Of a stretch of 64,000 nucleotides of DNA, positions 1 through 13,617 are shown in pieces. The stretch is from Balanoglossus misakiensis (lineage: Eukaryota; Hemichordata). Under the pieces are notes generated by a model. It had not been told where the DNA came from, ran no database searches, and saw only the letters and a list, made by a program, of their open reading frames with translations. A program made the position numbers and the translations under genes. The stretch covers positions 16,430,001 to 16,494,000 of the forward strand of contig CM082578.2 of NCBI GenBank assembly GCA_040954595.2, given 5' to 3'. How positions within the stretch are numbered: the stretch's first letter is position 1; each line of letters opens with the position of its first letter.

Positions 1-3000
1 TTCATTTTGAGGAATCCCAATGGCAAAAGAGATTTCTCTGAGAATTATCTACAGAAGAAAAAAAACGTTAATGCAAAACAAATGCAATTCGGAAAGTGGC
101 ATAGAGATGGAGAAATAGTTGATAGGTAACTTATACCTTAGGCCTACTGGACAATTGGCCAAATACACCCCCGACCGCCGAGATTTCAGGGCTAAGCAGT
201 TGGTGTCAAAAGGTCCCGATCACTCATTGGTTGAAACCAGGCCATGATATAAAAATGACAAAAAGTGAAACGTTTCAATGTAAATGTTATACATCATGCC
301 TTATCTTGTATTATTCACAAGGACTTCTGTCATTTTAGGCGCCCAGCAAATGACCTTTGATGCCAACGAGAGGACAGAGAGCCTTGATAACGAAGTGAGG
401 CGATTCGCTGAAAATGTATACTTTGCTGAATACCAAAGTTTATAAGACTCCAGACGAAACATATTTATCATGTTTACTATTGCAAACACGTACACTGCAG
501 TGTGTCTTGAAGACGAACTTAAATATCCATCGAGTGCACTCGTATATGAACTGGAAATTACGTGCTCTGTGACAAAATATTCCTGTCAACGTCTGCTTTT
601 TACACGTAAGAGTTTTGGTCTTGTGGTGTTTTTGGCATATTTGGGGGAGGGTGTAAATGAAAGTGGTCTAACTGCCTGATACCATCGTGTCGTATGTTTT
701 ATAGTTCATAGATACACATATTATGGAGACAAGCTCTGCTTCTTCTTTCACGCAGATCAAACCGTTTTTACAGACAAATATCGTAAAGTAAAACACGTCC
801 AAGTTACAGCCATCTTACGGCATTGAACCTTCCCCCCTCCCAATGTCGGGAGACACTACTTCCCATACACTAGAATGAGGTCCGTAACTATGCATTATAG
901 CGTACCATCCATAGAGATGAGGCCTGTAACCTTAGCTCCGCCCACTGACTGACGTCACATGTCAAAAGCTTGATTATGCTAATTACGTACCGCTACTGAA
1001 TAGGGAAATACTGTAGTACTTGTAGTGCCATCCTCAAAGTAGAGTAAGAATAGGGCCATATATAATATCAGACGATTTTCATTCACAAAACAGCAAGTAG
1101 AATAGTGAAACATAAACTATTTTCAAGCTCTTATCATCACAAAGAAGTTCAAATTAAGTTGACATTAGTCATTACAAACTGTCGTGCAAGCTTGATATGC
1201 ACCGCTGTGAGAATTTTATTTGAATCACCAAATAAAATGACTTGCAGAAAAAATCACCATATGCCCTTTAAAAAAATAATTTCACTAGAGGTTGACATAG
1301 TTGGCTTGCTATATCTCTACGGTTTGGTTCATTGCTACTTCAGTCATTCAACTAATGAATTCATTAATTTCTTTTGACCGAGTTATGTGCAAAATAACTG
1401 AGAAAATGACAAAATTAGAAGAAATGGCATTTCTTGCAATTCTCCATGTAATCCTACAGGAAGAGACAAATCCCATGAGCTCATAAAGCACATGCATCCT
1501 TAATGCAAAGTTAGCAGTTGTGTCAAGATATGACTGAATAAGTTAATACGTAAGTTATGCCTAAAAATGGTAACTGCCCTTCAAAATAAGACAAATGTCC
1601 AATAATGCTATACCAACGTCTAGCATAATACCACATCATTCAGACAAGGGCAGTATAAAGGAAAAGTATGAAAATATAAAATATTAGTACCACAATATAA
1701 AAATATGTAATTATTACACAAATGTGTACCACAATTATAACAACAAAACTATGCAATTCAGCCATACCACCATAAATGCCTTATACAATATAGAACTAAA
1801 AAGAAACCTTGCCAATCAATGTATTACAACTCTTTCACATCAGGAAAATATAATCCATGTACATGTATTTGTTTTTCTTACAAAAAGATTGAAGTTACAT
1901 AGTTACCTGTGAGACAAATTCTTTAAAGACCAGTTTTTATAATAAAGCAGCAAAAAATACATACAATCAGAGATGAAACTATATCTAAATATGGATACCA
2001 CTAATATCTACAATATATAGTCAAACCATTGAAATTCAGAAAATAATTTGACAGGTGATAATCACATACCTTCCAATGCCACCCCCAGATATAAAAAAGG
2101 CACTTCCCTTAATCTTAATATAAAACTGTTAAGAAGAGATAAAGCACATTAGACCATTGCATTGTCATTGTATTCCTTGAACATTTGAAAATATATACAT
2201 ATTTGAGGACACGTAAATAAGCAAACCCAGAGAGAATCCCTGCACAGGTATAGAACTTTTCAAATCAACCATCATTTACCATAATTCTAATAAAGCAAAA
2301 CTCTTCTAAAATTCCAATAAAAGTTATTAAAATACTAACATTTGCCATTTATGAGTGTAAATGCATAATGCATTTGGCATGATAGTTTTCACAGTAATGT
2401 TCAAAGTTAAAGTTACTTTTCAAGTCACTGAAAGAAGTCAAGCCATAAACATAACTTTTTATGGTCTCAAGATACTCGTCACGCTAAAATTTTCAAAGAT
2501 GTTAAAAATATAATCTTTGTTACGTAAAGGCATAAAATGGATAATTATTTGTTGTCAGAGGAGCCTTGTATTCATCAGGCTTAAGTTTCTTTGATCACAG
2601 ATTGGAATATGTTGTGAAAATTGTGAAAATTAGCAGCAAATTACATGAACAATTTTTCAAAGCCTACTTTTAGTTTGATTGGTAGTATAGGAACAGTTTA
2701 CCATGATTTTCCATGGAAAACTTTATAAAATATCTTTAGCAAATGGTAAAATCATTAAAAAGGTACATAAATGGGGACATCACTTTTGTGGCAGTAACTA
2801 CGCTTTTTTCAGTAATAGCGCTAGAAGCCTTTGAATGTCTTCAGTCAAGATGAAAATTTAAGAAAACATTTGCATAAATAAATTCAAATGTTTGTGGTAC
2901 TGTTGAACAGTTTTCGGACAGCTTCTCAAGATGTAATTTGCAAAAGCTTCCCTATTTACTCTGTAAGTTGAAGGACCGCTTTTTTTCTACATATTTACAC

Positions 3001-3379
3001 TACATGTGTATCAACTGATTCTTTTACACATGAATGTGTGCGTTCGGTTTCGTGTGTTATCAGGTGGGAATACACAGAGCACACTGTCATAGTCCTTAAT
3101 GGAGCCAGGTGCTTGGTCAAATAAAGAGAGTTGCCATATATTTTTTAACGTGGGGGCAGTTTTGTTTGCAAACTTTTTCACAAACAAGCATCTTCACCTT
3201 AAGTTGCATTTTCTTTTCTACAGTAACAAAACAGCAAATAAATTTACACTCAATCAGTGGGACCTGTGAAATTTCTTCACCTAGAAAACACTTTGTCCAA
3301 ACATTTGTTGCATGTTCCTGAACGTCTACTTGAATGGGCCCAAATAATTGTATGCATTTCAAGTGAGCCATTTCTCTTT
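1..3379. other. Intergenic, no gene recognised
   Basis: Both strands show only short unsupported reading frames with no recognisable domain or consistent splice structure. The stretch is AT-rich. A single CRE-like TGACGTCA lies at 950-957, and two copies of a short motif of the form ATGAGGYCYGTAAC occur near 876-930. The part next to 3380 probably includes the 3' UTR of the minus-strand transporter gene, but I could not identify a clear polyadenylation signal. A 5' end of a neighbouring gene to the left cannot be excluded. Confidence 0.5.
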
Positions 3380-6135
3380 TCATTTATCATCTGTATCTTT
3401 CAGTTCGAGGTAGACATTTTTTGTTGATCCACGGTGGTCTGCTGCATCTTCCATTTCCGTTTCATCTTTGTCAGGCGTATTTAAATCTTTATACTTCTTC
3501 CTGAAATTGAAATTGAAATTGAAATTGAATTAAAATTGGTGGCATTAAAGGTATACAGTCACTTCCAATATACGTACGCCCATATATGGCTGAAATGACG
3601 TATTTGAGGGTTCTTAAAAACATATGGTGATGCTCTTTTTTTTCACGTGTGCCACCCACTGAAAATCCGTGATTAAGATCTCAAGTTTACCATGGTGAAT
3701 GTAGCTAAACTTTGATAGGTGACCATATACATTTAAAGCATAGGCTCTTAAGGTATTTTTTGATAGTGTTGTATTGAGAGTACTGACATGTAAGACCACC
3801 CTGTGTGGCTATCATGTACATTACTATCACATACCATCATTCTTTATTGAATAGGCAACCAAGTCATAAATACATTCCACATATTAGATACGACTACTAT
3901 CAAAACAATACCTCAAAGGCTTGTGAATTCAAGCATAACATTTGAGGAAGATGAAAGACGGTCTATTTTCAGGTTTGACATCTCTGAATCACAATTAACC
4001 CTTGGAAGTCCGACTTGGTGGTGAACTCGGAGAATGCATTTCAAGGTACTCTTACGTACCCCGAGTGCAGCATCAACTCTCAAGAGTGTACAAGAGGGTT
4101 TGAGTTTTACTCACGTTCCAAATAACTCCCCATCTTCTAAGGTCTCAGGCAATCTTTTGTCTCTGGTTTCCGGAAGCAGAAGAGCCAGCAAGCCAGCAAC
4201 CACTGATGTGATTCCCATCACCATAATTGGCAGTGGGCCCCAATAAATGCTGAGTAACATAACATAAGGCGATATGGTACTACCAACGCGTGCCGACATA
4301 GATGACAGACCCATACCAGCATTTCTGGAAATTGTAAAAATACAGAGTTTAGTGAAAATACTGTAGCAACTATACAATATATACATGCCAATTAACTAAC
4401 TGTTAGACGATCAATAGTTGATTTTTGTTTAATTTACTTATTAATATACATTATCAAAGAATATCAAAGCATGGTTTTAAACACCCACACACACACTGTA
4501 TGCACATACACACACATACACAAAGAAAGTGCCGTTATTGCCATCTGGTGGTGGTGGTGATGTTAAGTTAACCCCTTAAAAAACAACATTCTCTTACCTG
4601 ACAACTGTTGGATAGGTTTCTGTACCAAAAAGGTAGACAATGGCAAAAACAGCACTGATGCACAGTTTGGCTACCATAGCGATGGCCACAGTCAGTTCAA
4701 CGATGTCTGGAAACCAAGAACAGTTGTGAAAATTAGAGAAAAAGTACTGTGAGTTATGTACATGCACAAGTACATGAAAGACACATGATTGTCAATAAAA
4801 ATCCACAGTAATAGTAAATCAAGTGCCCTTCCCAAGTAGAGGATCAACATTTGATCTTTTTTAACCCTTTCACCTCCATTGTTTTTAATAGCCATGGGTC
4901 ACTCACTTGATGGCAAACTCAGCATCAAGGAGATTCCACCAACTATACAGAAGCCAGCTAATGACAAGCGTCTTCCGATGACCTTCATCAACCACCACGC
5001 CATAAAGCAGCCTGGTATTTCAACGGCCGCGGCCAGGATAAAGGTCACATAAGGGTTGCTGCCAAACTGATCGGTGTTCAAAGAGATTCCATAATACACA
5101 AAGCTGCATGAAAACCTGGGGGGAAAAACAAGAGACAAAGTTGATGTCTGGCAATGGTTTCTACATTCTGAGGGTCTCCTGTGTATAATGTACATGTAGC
5201 TGGCTACAGTCACACTGAGTATTAAAATTCAGGATTTACTGTGTAACTGACCAACATGGCATACATCTTGACGAATGAAGGGCACACACTGAAGACGAAA
5301 GTTTAGGATCAGTTTTATGTTTCTCATGAAAGATGGAAAACTTGTGATCAGCTGCAAGAGAATCGGAATGAGGTCGCGGGCATTTGCATCACTGTCATGA
5401 GTACCCTTGCAAGAATGTGAAACAACACCAGCTTCACAAATTTAATAAATATATGGCTCCTGCTGTCAAATGATACTCACCAATTGAAACACATGAGAAG
5501 TGTTTTGATGCATAAACGGCGCGTCTTGAACAGATCGAAGAGAGTGTACTGATAAACCTGTAAAACCAACAACATGTCAATTGATAATTATTAATTCTTT
5601 ACATGAAAAAGGTATCCTAACAGATGCAGGGTACCGTACTATTTACAATGTACTGGAAGATGCGCTATCATTGATGGGCATGCATGTAATTTTGAAAAAT
5701 AGCAATGACAGTATCTACAAATACAACAAACATGTTCATAGTAGTCTACGGGTCTTAATATCAACACAAATACATAGAGTATCACTGACAGACAATTCAC
5801 AACATGAATTGGATCATTACAACTCACTTTCTCTTCCTTCTCTTTCGTGTTGATTTCTTTGGCTTCTTCAAAGATTGTGTCTGGAAAATCAGTCTTGTTC
5901 CATTTACTATAGCGTTGAAGAATCTTCTTAGCCTTGTCATATTTGTGTTTACGCATCAACCATCTTGGAGTTTCTTTGATGAAGCTAAAGGTGAAATGAT
6001 TGAATTTTCTCTTTGTTAAAAAATAAGTAACAAACTTGACAAGACATTGTTGGTTTCAGTGTGAACTGTGGTCATTATTCTGCCAGCACTATTACCATAT
6101 ATCATCTCATCCTCTTCATCATCCTCCTCCTCCTC

Positions 6136-6211
<76 letters not shown>

Positions 6212-6266
6212 CTACCACCATCATCATCATCCTCCTCCTCTTCATCATCATCATCATCACTACCAC

Positions 6267-6300
<34 letters not shown>

Positions 6301-6301
6301 C

Positions 6302-6372
<71 letters not shown>

Positions 6373-9300
6373 CTACCATCATCATCATCATCACCACCCT
6401 TACTAACAAATGAATAAACACTACACTCACAGAAGTGATGGTAGAAACAAGAGCCAGACGAGTCCTGCTACCAGTTGAGTATTTCTCCAGTTACCCCTGC
6501 ATAACAGTCCGATGACACCAAATACAATCCACATAACGCTGAAACCAGTGTGAACCATAGCACCACACATTGTCCTCTCTTTCACTCCGACTGTTTCAGT
6601 AACTTGGATTAAAAAAGGATGATAAGTATAAATATGGATTTTAAATGAGGTTGTAGAACAAAGCACACATTGTCACTAGATTCTTATCAGCCTCCATACA
6701 AACTGTACGCAGCTATCATGGTATGCGTCACCAAGAGATAACAAACTGATGCAAATGCAAGTAATATGGCGTAATGGTGAGGATTTTAGAGGATGGGGAA
6801 TATATTTGAAGTATTTTATTGTGGAAAAAAATATGTGAAATTTGGCAGCTATAAGGGCTTTAACTCTTCCAAAAATGTTAAATGTTACACTTACTCATGA
6901 CAGCAGCAGTAACATACAGAGCATGTGGAACTGCCCCAAGAAGAAACTGTCCGAGCACAAATAAAGCATACGTCGGCGCAAACGCTGTGGAGGTTGCGAT
7001 TATTACACTGAGTATTAAACTGATGATGTAGATGGGTTTTCTTCCAAACCTATGAGGAACACAATGGGAGAAGGTCAGGTGTGAGAGCAGGTGTTTGCCA
7101 TCTGATCACCACGAAGGCATGCTACCTCCTCTCTTGCTTGGTATTAAATGACAAACCACAATGGGCAAACACACAATACATTCTTCTGGTTTAAATTCAT
7201 GTCATGTCAACTACATGTACTGTATCTGTGCAATTTGCTTCCTGCCCTTTATGTTTGTATGCTTCAGTTTTAGATTACATTTATTTATACCAGTGAAAAA
7301 CTATTCATTTGTACAGAAGGCATGAGGCAAAATGAAAAGGGGCATGGTAAACAAATGTGACGTAAAAAGTACTTCATTCAAGAATTGAAGTGTTGTGCTT
7401 TCTGAAATCACAGGGTGAAAAAGTGCAGGTATAATGATTCAAGCAGCACACTTTGATTGATACTGTGTTACAGTCAGTGTCAAAATATCACAGGTCTATG
7501 CTTTCAAAAATGAAGTCAAAATGCCACCTGGAATGCATGCATGTTTGACAAAATGAATTTACCGGGCAGGAAGAGAAAAAGAATTTTTCAGAAAATACAA
7601 AATCAAAGTGGCCCCTGGCCTGGCCTGGACTTTTGCCCCAGACAGGCAACGCAGTGACCTCTAGTTGAAGCAGTTGCCAAGCAGTGATTGATCACTGAAA
7701 CTGTAGGTCAGTTATAAACCAGTAGGCATTTTGTCTACAAATACCAACAAATCAAACTGATGCCATGTCTGTTTGCTTGAAGACAACAGTAGCAGCACTG
7801 TTTTGACTCTACAGTACATCTAAATGTAGGTTGTGTTGACGTAACAATTAGAGTAGTTTTCTGTTTCCTATGAAACAGTACTTGAAACTTCCAGGAATTG
7901 ATTATTCTTTACAGGGAAAAAGAGGGTGAGGTGACACAGTCCAAACCGTCACCCCTTTCAAGTGCCAGATGCTACTCTGAAGGAAAGCCACACATAGTTA
8001 CCAGTTACACATATACAAAATATGTGGTTCGACTGGTCTGATACAAAGTGCTCAATAGTAAAGTTGAGCGGAATATAAAGTGAGGCAGCTGGATAAATGA
8101 TAGGTGGTTTAATCTCTACAACGCTGTTTCGTGAGTCACTGGACTCACTCATCACTTTAGTCTCCTAATGAGTGAGTCCATGAGTGACTCGCAAGTCACT
8201 GGACGTTGAAGAGACATTATGGAGATTATACTGCCTATCCTTTCTCCAGCTACCTCGATCACTTTCGTTTCACATATACATACATATCGGAGAGTTGCCC
8301 AAATACGATGCAGCCAGCGAAATTTCCAACCGGCACGATGGACTTTGACAGTTGTTTCATCCAGTCATGTGTGCACACCAGGTCATACTGTGAAAACAAA
8401 AACATAGAATTTGAACCTTTAGTGATCAGTGGTGTAGTTCATCTCCAGAATCCATCAGCTGGTATCATAACTTCTGGTCAACTGTTAATGTGTGTTTACT
8501 TTGCATTTCGGTTGCCAGCAGTTTTAAAACAGGCACATTTTATTTATTGAAAAGAAACAGAAATCTGCATGAAATTTAAGCGCAGACTGAATGTTGACAC
8601 CTGTAATAGTAACATTAACAAAGAGCGCACTGTGTGCTCGCTGATGCAGTAATCCTTTCACAAAAATTCATACGGTCACTGTTCCTTGTCAAGAAAACTC
8701 CTTAGACCAGTACAATAATAGATGCGGAAAACACAAATTTTACAAGGTCGGTTGAGCAATATGTCATGAATGTTTGTGACCATGATACAATTTACCAGTC
8801 TGTCCCACAGTGGTGCCTGAGATGAAAGCCAGGCACCACTGATGGGTTTACAGTTGTGCCAAATGATTTACAAGCTAATAACCACAAATATGGTAATAAC
8901 CATAAATTCAATGATACAAGTGTGATTAGCGATGGTACAAAATTTGAATTTTATTGCAAAAGAAAATTGCCCCAAAAATAGAAATATGCAAATTTACTCA
9001 ATTTTAACAAATCTGATAAAGGTTACAGCTGGAACCTGCATACCAAATGTCAAAGCGGTAGGACAACTTTTCCAGAGAAGAATTTTAACCAAAAACAGCA
9101 AAAGTTGCCCCAAAACTACAAATATGTCAATTTTCCTCAAGGCAATGCAGAAGATTTTTTTTTTCTTCCATGTACCCCACCCCCCTCAGAAATCAAATGG
9201 TTCTTCCCTAAGCTTATGTGAGAATGATGGAGTTGTGTTTTAGAAAATTGTCAAAGAAGCACACAAAAAAGTGCAAATCTGCAATAGTGTCCTGCTGCTG

Positions 9301-10358
9301 CAAATTTCAGTCCTGATTTTTTACACCCGGCTTTGAGGTCAAATTCGGGGGTCAAATTGTCGTCCCTTGGTCTATGCCACGCGATAGCGCTATAGTCACC
9401 CGCACATGCGCACCGATGCGGCGATGGTCATGCGAAGTATAAATCTATCGATGCCGATTCATAGTACTATTAAAACTGAAAAAAATGCGATCAGCATTCA
9501 AGCCAAGATTGCCATTACACAACTCCCATACCAGTTCCTGGCAGCTGCGTATCATCAATATTTTGTCTACTGTTGCATTTTAAAAATACACGTACTAGCT
9601 TGCCTAAACGTGTACCCGGCATAGGTCCGTATTGTGTGTACGCGTCTCTATTCATTGACACACAATGAAACCTGATTTAAAAATACGCAATGCAGACACG
9701 TGTCACGTAGGTCACGATCTCATTTTGTGAACCGAGTAAATAAAAAAAAAAACTTTCATTATGAAACCCCTCATTAGAATACAATACTGTAGCTCTCACA
9801 TTGTAGACACTGATGTATACATGTCACTGATGATTTCATAATTGGGTGATGACTTTTGCAGCATACGAAGCGAACTGCTGTCACTGATATGCATGCATGA
9901 TGATGCGGATGACCCAGGCCATGCAGGGTTTTATATTCAATTAGTATGCGTACGACGAAAAACAAGTGTACAATACTTACTTCAAACACGACGGTATTTT
10001 CATACCACGTTCTATCATACACCCATCCTCCATCACAATCGATTATCCCTTCCCTGTCTTGCGAGCAGGTTTCAGTAGAAATTCCCTGAGAAACGTTGAA
10101 ATCGTATCGCCGACATTTAGAAAAGATGACGCCTTGCCCACTCGCTGAGGGAATAGTGCAGTTCTTCAGTGATGACTGCGTGGCGAAAGTTTGGTTGTCG
10201 TAAACTTTACAATAATGGTCCGCTGAGGCACTGTAGAGAGAATTCCCGACCTGGAAGAATGCCGTACCACCTGAAACGACCCAAAGAATGACGAACTGTA
10301 GTTTTTGATAGCGACCAAACCCGCCAACAGCATTCAGAACTTCTTCGAACAGCTTCAT
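3380..10358 (-). CDS. SLC22-type organic cation/carnitine transporter, copy 1 (10 exons)
   Basis: Predicted 563-aa plasma-membrane transporter of the major facilitator superfamily. Coding exons in transcript order: 10358-9981, 8387-8284, 7049-6895, 6602-6431, 5984-5828, 5557-5481, 5115-4907, 4706-4598, 4324-4115, 3500-3380. All junctions are GT-AG and phases are consistent. The start MKLFEEV is chosen by alignment to the other three copies. Visible features: TM1, then a large extracellular loop (about residues 40-125) with cysteines and N-glycosylation sites such as NCT; the MFS motif GQLSDMFGRKP near residue 155; ETPRWL after TM6; IGRR near 400; RNAGMGLSSMSARVGS near 455. The tail is charged and cytosolic. 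Family knowledge: SLC22 proteins move organic cations, carnitine and zwitterions. The closest look is OCTN/SLC22A4-5-15-16-like; the substrate is unknown. It is the most diverged of the four copies. Oddity: F-Q replaces Y-Q in TM1, and intron 4 carries a large microsatellite. Confidence 0.9.
6103..6396. repeat. (ATC/CAT)n trinucleotide microsatellite
   Basis: About 290 bp of nearly pure CAT/ATC repeat interrupted by short CTC and ACC triplets. It lies inside intron 4 of transporter copy 1, between exons 6602-6431 and 5984-5828. It is open in several frames, giving artificial poly-His, poly-Ser, poly-Ile and poly-Met reading frames, none of which I consider coding. Confidence 0.95.
8131..8190. 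repeat. Imperfect inverted repeat with TGAGTCA cores
   Basis: The segment at 8131-8153 (starting GTGAGTCACTGGACTCACTC) is matched by the reverse complement of 8166-8190 with a two-base gap, giving a roughly 22-bp stem and a 12-nt loop. AP-1-like TGAGTCA and GAGTGA words recur. It lies in intron 2 of transporter copy 1, just 3' of exon 2. Function is unknown; it may be a fragment of a small foldback element. Confidence 0.5.
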
Positions 10359-13300
10359 GTTTACTACCACCACAACCCCGCCAATGAGGTCTCGCCTGGA
10401 TGGATTGAATATAACAACACTGAGGGATATTTGAATATGTCGGATTACTGTGTAAATTTCAATGCGTTCTGCGCAAGTCATCGGCCTTGAGAACAGTTGT
10501 CCCCACGTTACACGGCCGGGTATGTCGTTCTTCCCGACTCGGCAAACAGCATTTCCAGACACGTATTAACCAAGATTTAAGGCCGACCTTGAACTTATAA
10601 GTGGGAAGTAATTTTAGACTTAAATGTTTTCGGAGCGGGTAGTATTTTGAGGCTTTGGTTTCTAAGTAGGTCACTTTCCCTTTTATTTTAACAAAACGTG
10701 AACTTCTTTGGACCGGTTTGCTTATTATGGGGTAGAAGCTAGGGCCGTTATGCACATCACAGTCTATAAATTAATATTATTGTTGAAGTAGCCTACACCC
10801 CCTCAAGCAGTTGTTGTCCACTAACTGCACTGTAACTTCTCACTCACTCACATAATCATCAGTTGCCTTTTGTATTATTTCATGTGCGACAGAGCATATC
10901 ATGTGGTTTGTTAACTATAACGTTTGGATGCCCTAGTTTATTTCAAAAGAGCGCCACTCCTGGAAACGCACGATGCCACAAGCATGGAATCTAAAAGCAG
11001 TGAACCAAACAAAGCCACAGTCAAAACCAAGACTAGAATTCAATTACCAACAACAACAAAAACAGGTTGACCAAAACATAGGCCTAAAGTTCAAAGTCAG
11101 TCACTGGCCGTTTTAGTATGCTTGGGGGATTTTGAAGAGAAAACTTAAAATATGTCATTATTAAAGGCCATTTCAGCAATACTGATTGCTATGTGATTAT
11201 ATTTCTTCCTAAATTTTGAATTTTACATTTTTATCATAATAGTGAATCCTACCGGCCACCTTTCTTCTAGGCTGTAACATGATATGTTCTCGTAACATTT
11301 CTTGAATTGTTGGAATTGAGGCCAGAGTGGTACATGGTGTAATAAAAGTAAAGGCGTCTGTGGGTTGTGTGGAGAGCGGTGATTTCAACTTTGCTATCAC
11401 AAATTCCCACATTCTCGCCAACCTGAGGGGTATACATTCCTGTTGTTGATGTTGTTGGTATTTCACCAGTTATGATGGGTCTTCCTTCTTGCTTCTGCCA
11501 TTTGAACCGAATTCTAATGAACCATGACGTCTTGAGCAGGATCATGTTATCTGACGTAACAATGAGATCGGCATTGTTAAGTTGTTTCTTTCACCGCACC
11601 TTCCACCTTTGGAGACTGCAGTCCAGTAGTCGAAATCAACCTGGTAATTGTTATGTCGTGTTATCTAAGTGTTTTGCCGTTGTTTCCCTCGGGAATGTTG
11701 ATAAAGGACTTTCGAACCAGGATTTGGGAAGGATTACCTTAATTAATGACATTCCACCAACATGGAGAAAGAACCTACTCTTCAGCATAATGAACTTAGA
11801 CAAAGGCACCGAGAGTTTAACCGAGTGAAGTTGTTGTTCGATTACTTGGATGGGGTCATTCCAAGTTGATCATTTTCATCAGCACAATCTCGAAAACACG
11901 GGCCTGATTTTAAGAATATTTCCATGTTTCTTCTATTGGTTAGGGATTACACTCAATAACTCGTATTCGGGAACACTATGTCTTTATCCACGGTCGCTCT
12001 ATGCTTTAAACGTCCTTGATAGCGTTTGGATAATGAGGTCTATGTTTTTGTGTGTATGTGTTACTGCCCGTGTTGAGGGACTGTGGTTCGGACAACAATC
12101 GACGCCTCCAATACATGTCTGGTTTGACGCACAACTCTGTTTGATATTGTCAACACCTGAGCTCGGTCACAAGGCACCAAAATAAAACACAAATGATTAT
12201 TCCGGGTCAGTGCCAACAAAACAAAATCCGAATTCTTCAGTTTGACCACGGTCACTCCACAAGTGACTGTGGTTTAACTGTTGCCGCTACCATAAAAAAA
12301 ACTAAACCGTAAAGGCAAATGTGATATCTCTTGAAGTAAACAATTCCTGACCAAAGCCGCTGGACAGAAAGCATTCAGTGCTCCACCTTTTTCTTAAAAG
12401 GTTTACAATGAATACCGGTATGCAAAGTTTGACCTGAATGACCTTCCCAACCTGCACGGTAATGTGCCGTTTCTATATACTAGTAAGCCAATGCTGTTTC
12501 TCACGGCCCCTGGACAGTGCTAGAACACACCTCGTCACTCACCTAAGTTTCCAATTGGCCTTAAATATACCACTGCCCTGGCACTGATCGCTTGAGATTC
12601 CCTTCAGCTTGCAGCTTCCATCCAACTAGGGGTCATGTCACCTTCCTCTGCGTTTAGTTCAAGGTCATACGTAGTGACCCGCGTGTTTAGAGAGTGCGCA
12701 GATTCTATCCGGCAGGTGTTATCGTCAAAAAAAGTTTTAAAGTTTGCCGGCGCTGTCAAGATAACCTATATCAAACAAACAGCATAAATCTCACAGCGAT
12801 TTTTTGTTTCAGAATCTGTACAATTATAGCAGATGAAATAAATTGTTTTCCTGCCATATTCGTGGTTTTATGTTTCATGATTTAGTCATTTGACATGACA
12901 ATGAATTTTGTTATTCCACGAAGCACGTCATGGTACTGATAGCAATGTTTTATGAGAAATAAACCTGACTTTGTGTTTGAAATCTCGATCACCGCGCGTG
13001 ATTCAATAGTGCACTTTGAGTGGCGTGAACTGTTAACCAAACACACATGTAAACGCCTAGCTGTTCAGTACCGATCGTCTCTGGCGGATACAAATGATAA
13101 AATCATGATGACGTCACGATTTATGCATATCAATCAGTACATTTTATTACCCATGCTGGAGCGGCCTTGGGTGAATTTTGCACTTGCCAAATGGGTACGC
13201 CCAGTTCTGAACATGAAGCCTAAACTTGTACAGTTTCACAACTTTCTTCATGTTGTCTTCTAACAGTCATGTGCAACTTAAACAATCTGAATGGTCATCT

Positions 13301-13617
13301 CTCTTCGTAATTCTGGTCGATCTCAGTCACCCCAATGTTTGCTGTATGATTTGGTTGAAAGTTGTGTTCCAAGTGGGTCCATAAACATATCGATCACAAA
13401 CTGTCACGCGAGGAGAAGTAAATGTAATAAATAATCATATTGCTTGATATGAAGCAAAAAAAACCTGGCCAGCGTGACATAAACATACAACTATGCGCGA
13501 TAACACGATGACAATTGTGAAAATGCAATAACATCAAGCGTTACCGCCGGAGAACCGCCAAGAACCGTTGCGTTCACCACCTGTCAATGGTAAGTCCAAG
13601 ACGCTTCTTGGGCGAAA
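10359..13617. promoter_or_regulatory. Divergent intergenic region between SLC22 copies 1 and 2
   Basis: The 3.26 kb separates the start codons of transporter copies 1 (minus) and 2 (plus), so it should contain both promoters. No conserved open reading frame was seen. The only clear structure is a small 12-bp hairpin at 12245-12273. I could not place a TATA box or transcription start with confidence. Shared control of the two genes is inferred from orientation only. Confidence 0.4.

Noticed and set aside
6036-6417. Long open frames coding poly-His, poly-Ser, poly-Ile or poly-Met
   Set aside because: They are the overlapping translations of the CAT/ATC microsatellite in an intron, with no flanking coding signal.
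12245-12273. 12-bp hairpin in the divergent SLC22 intergenic region
   Set aside because: Short stem with a mismatch; this much is expected by chance in several kilobases.
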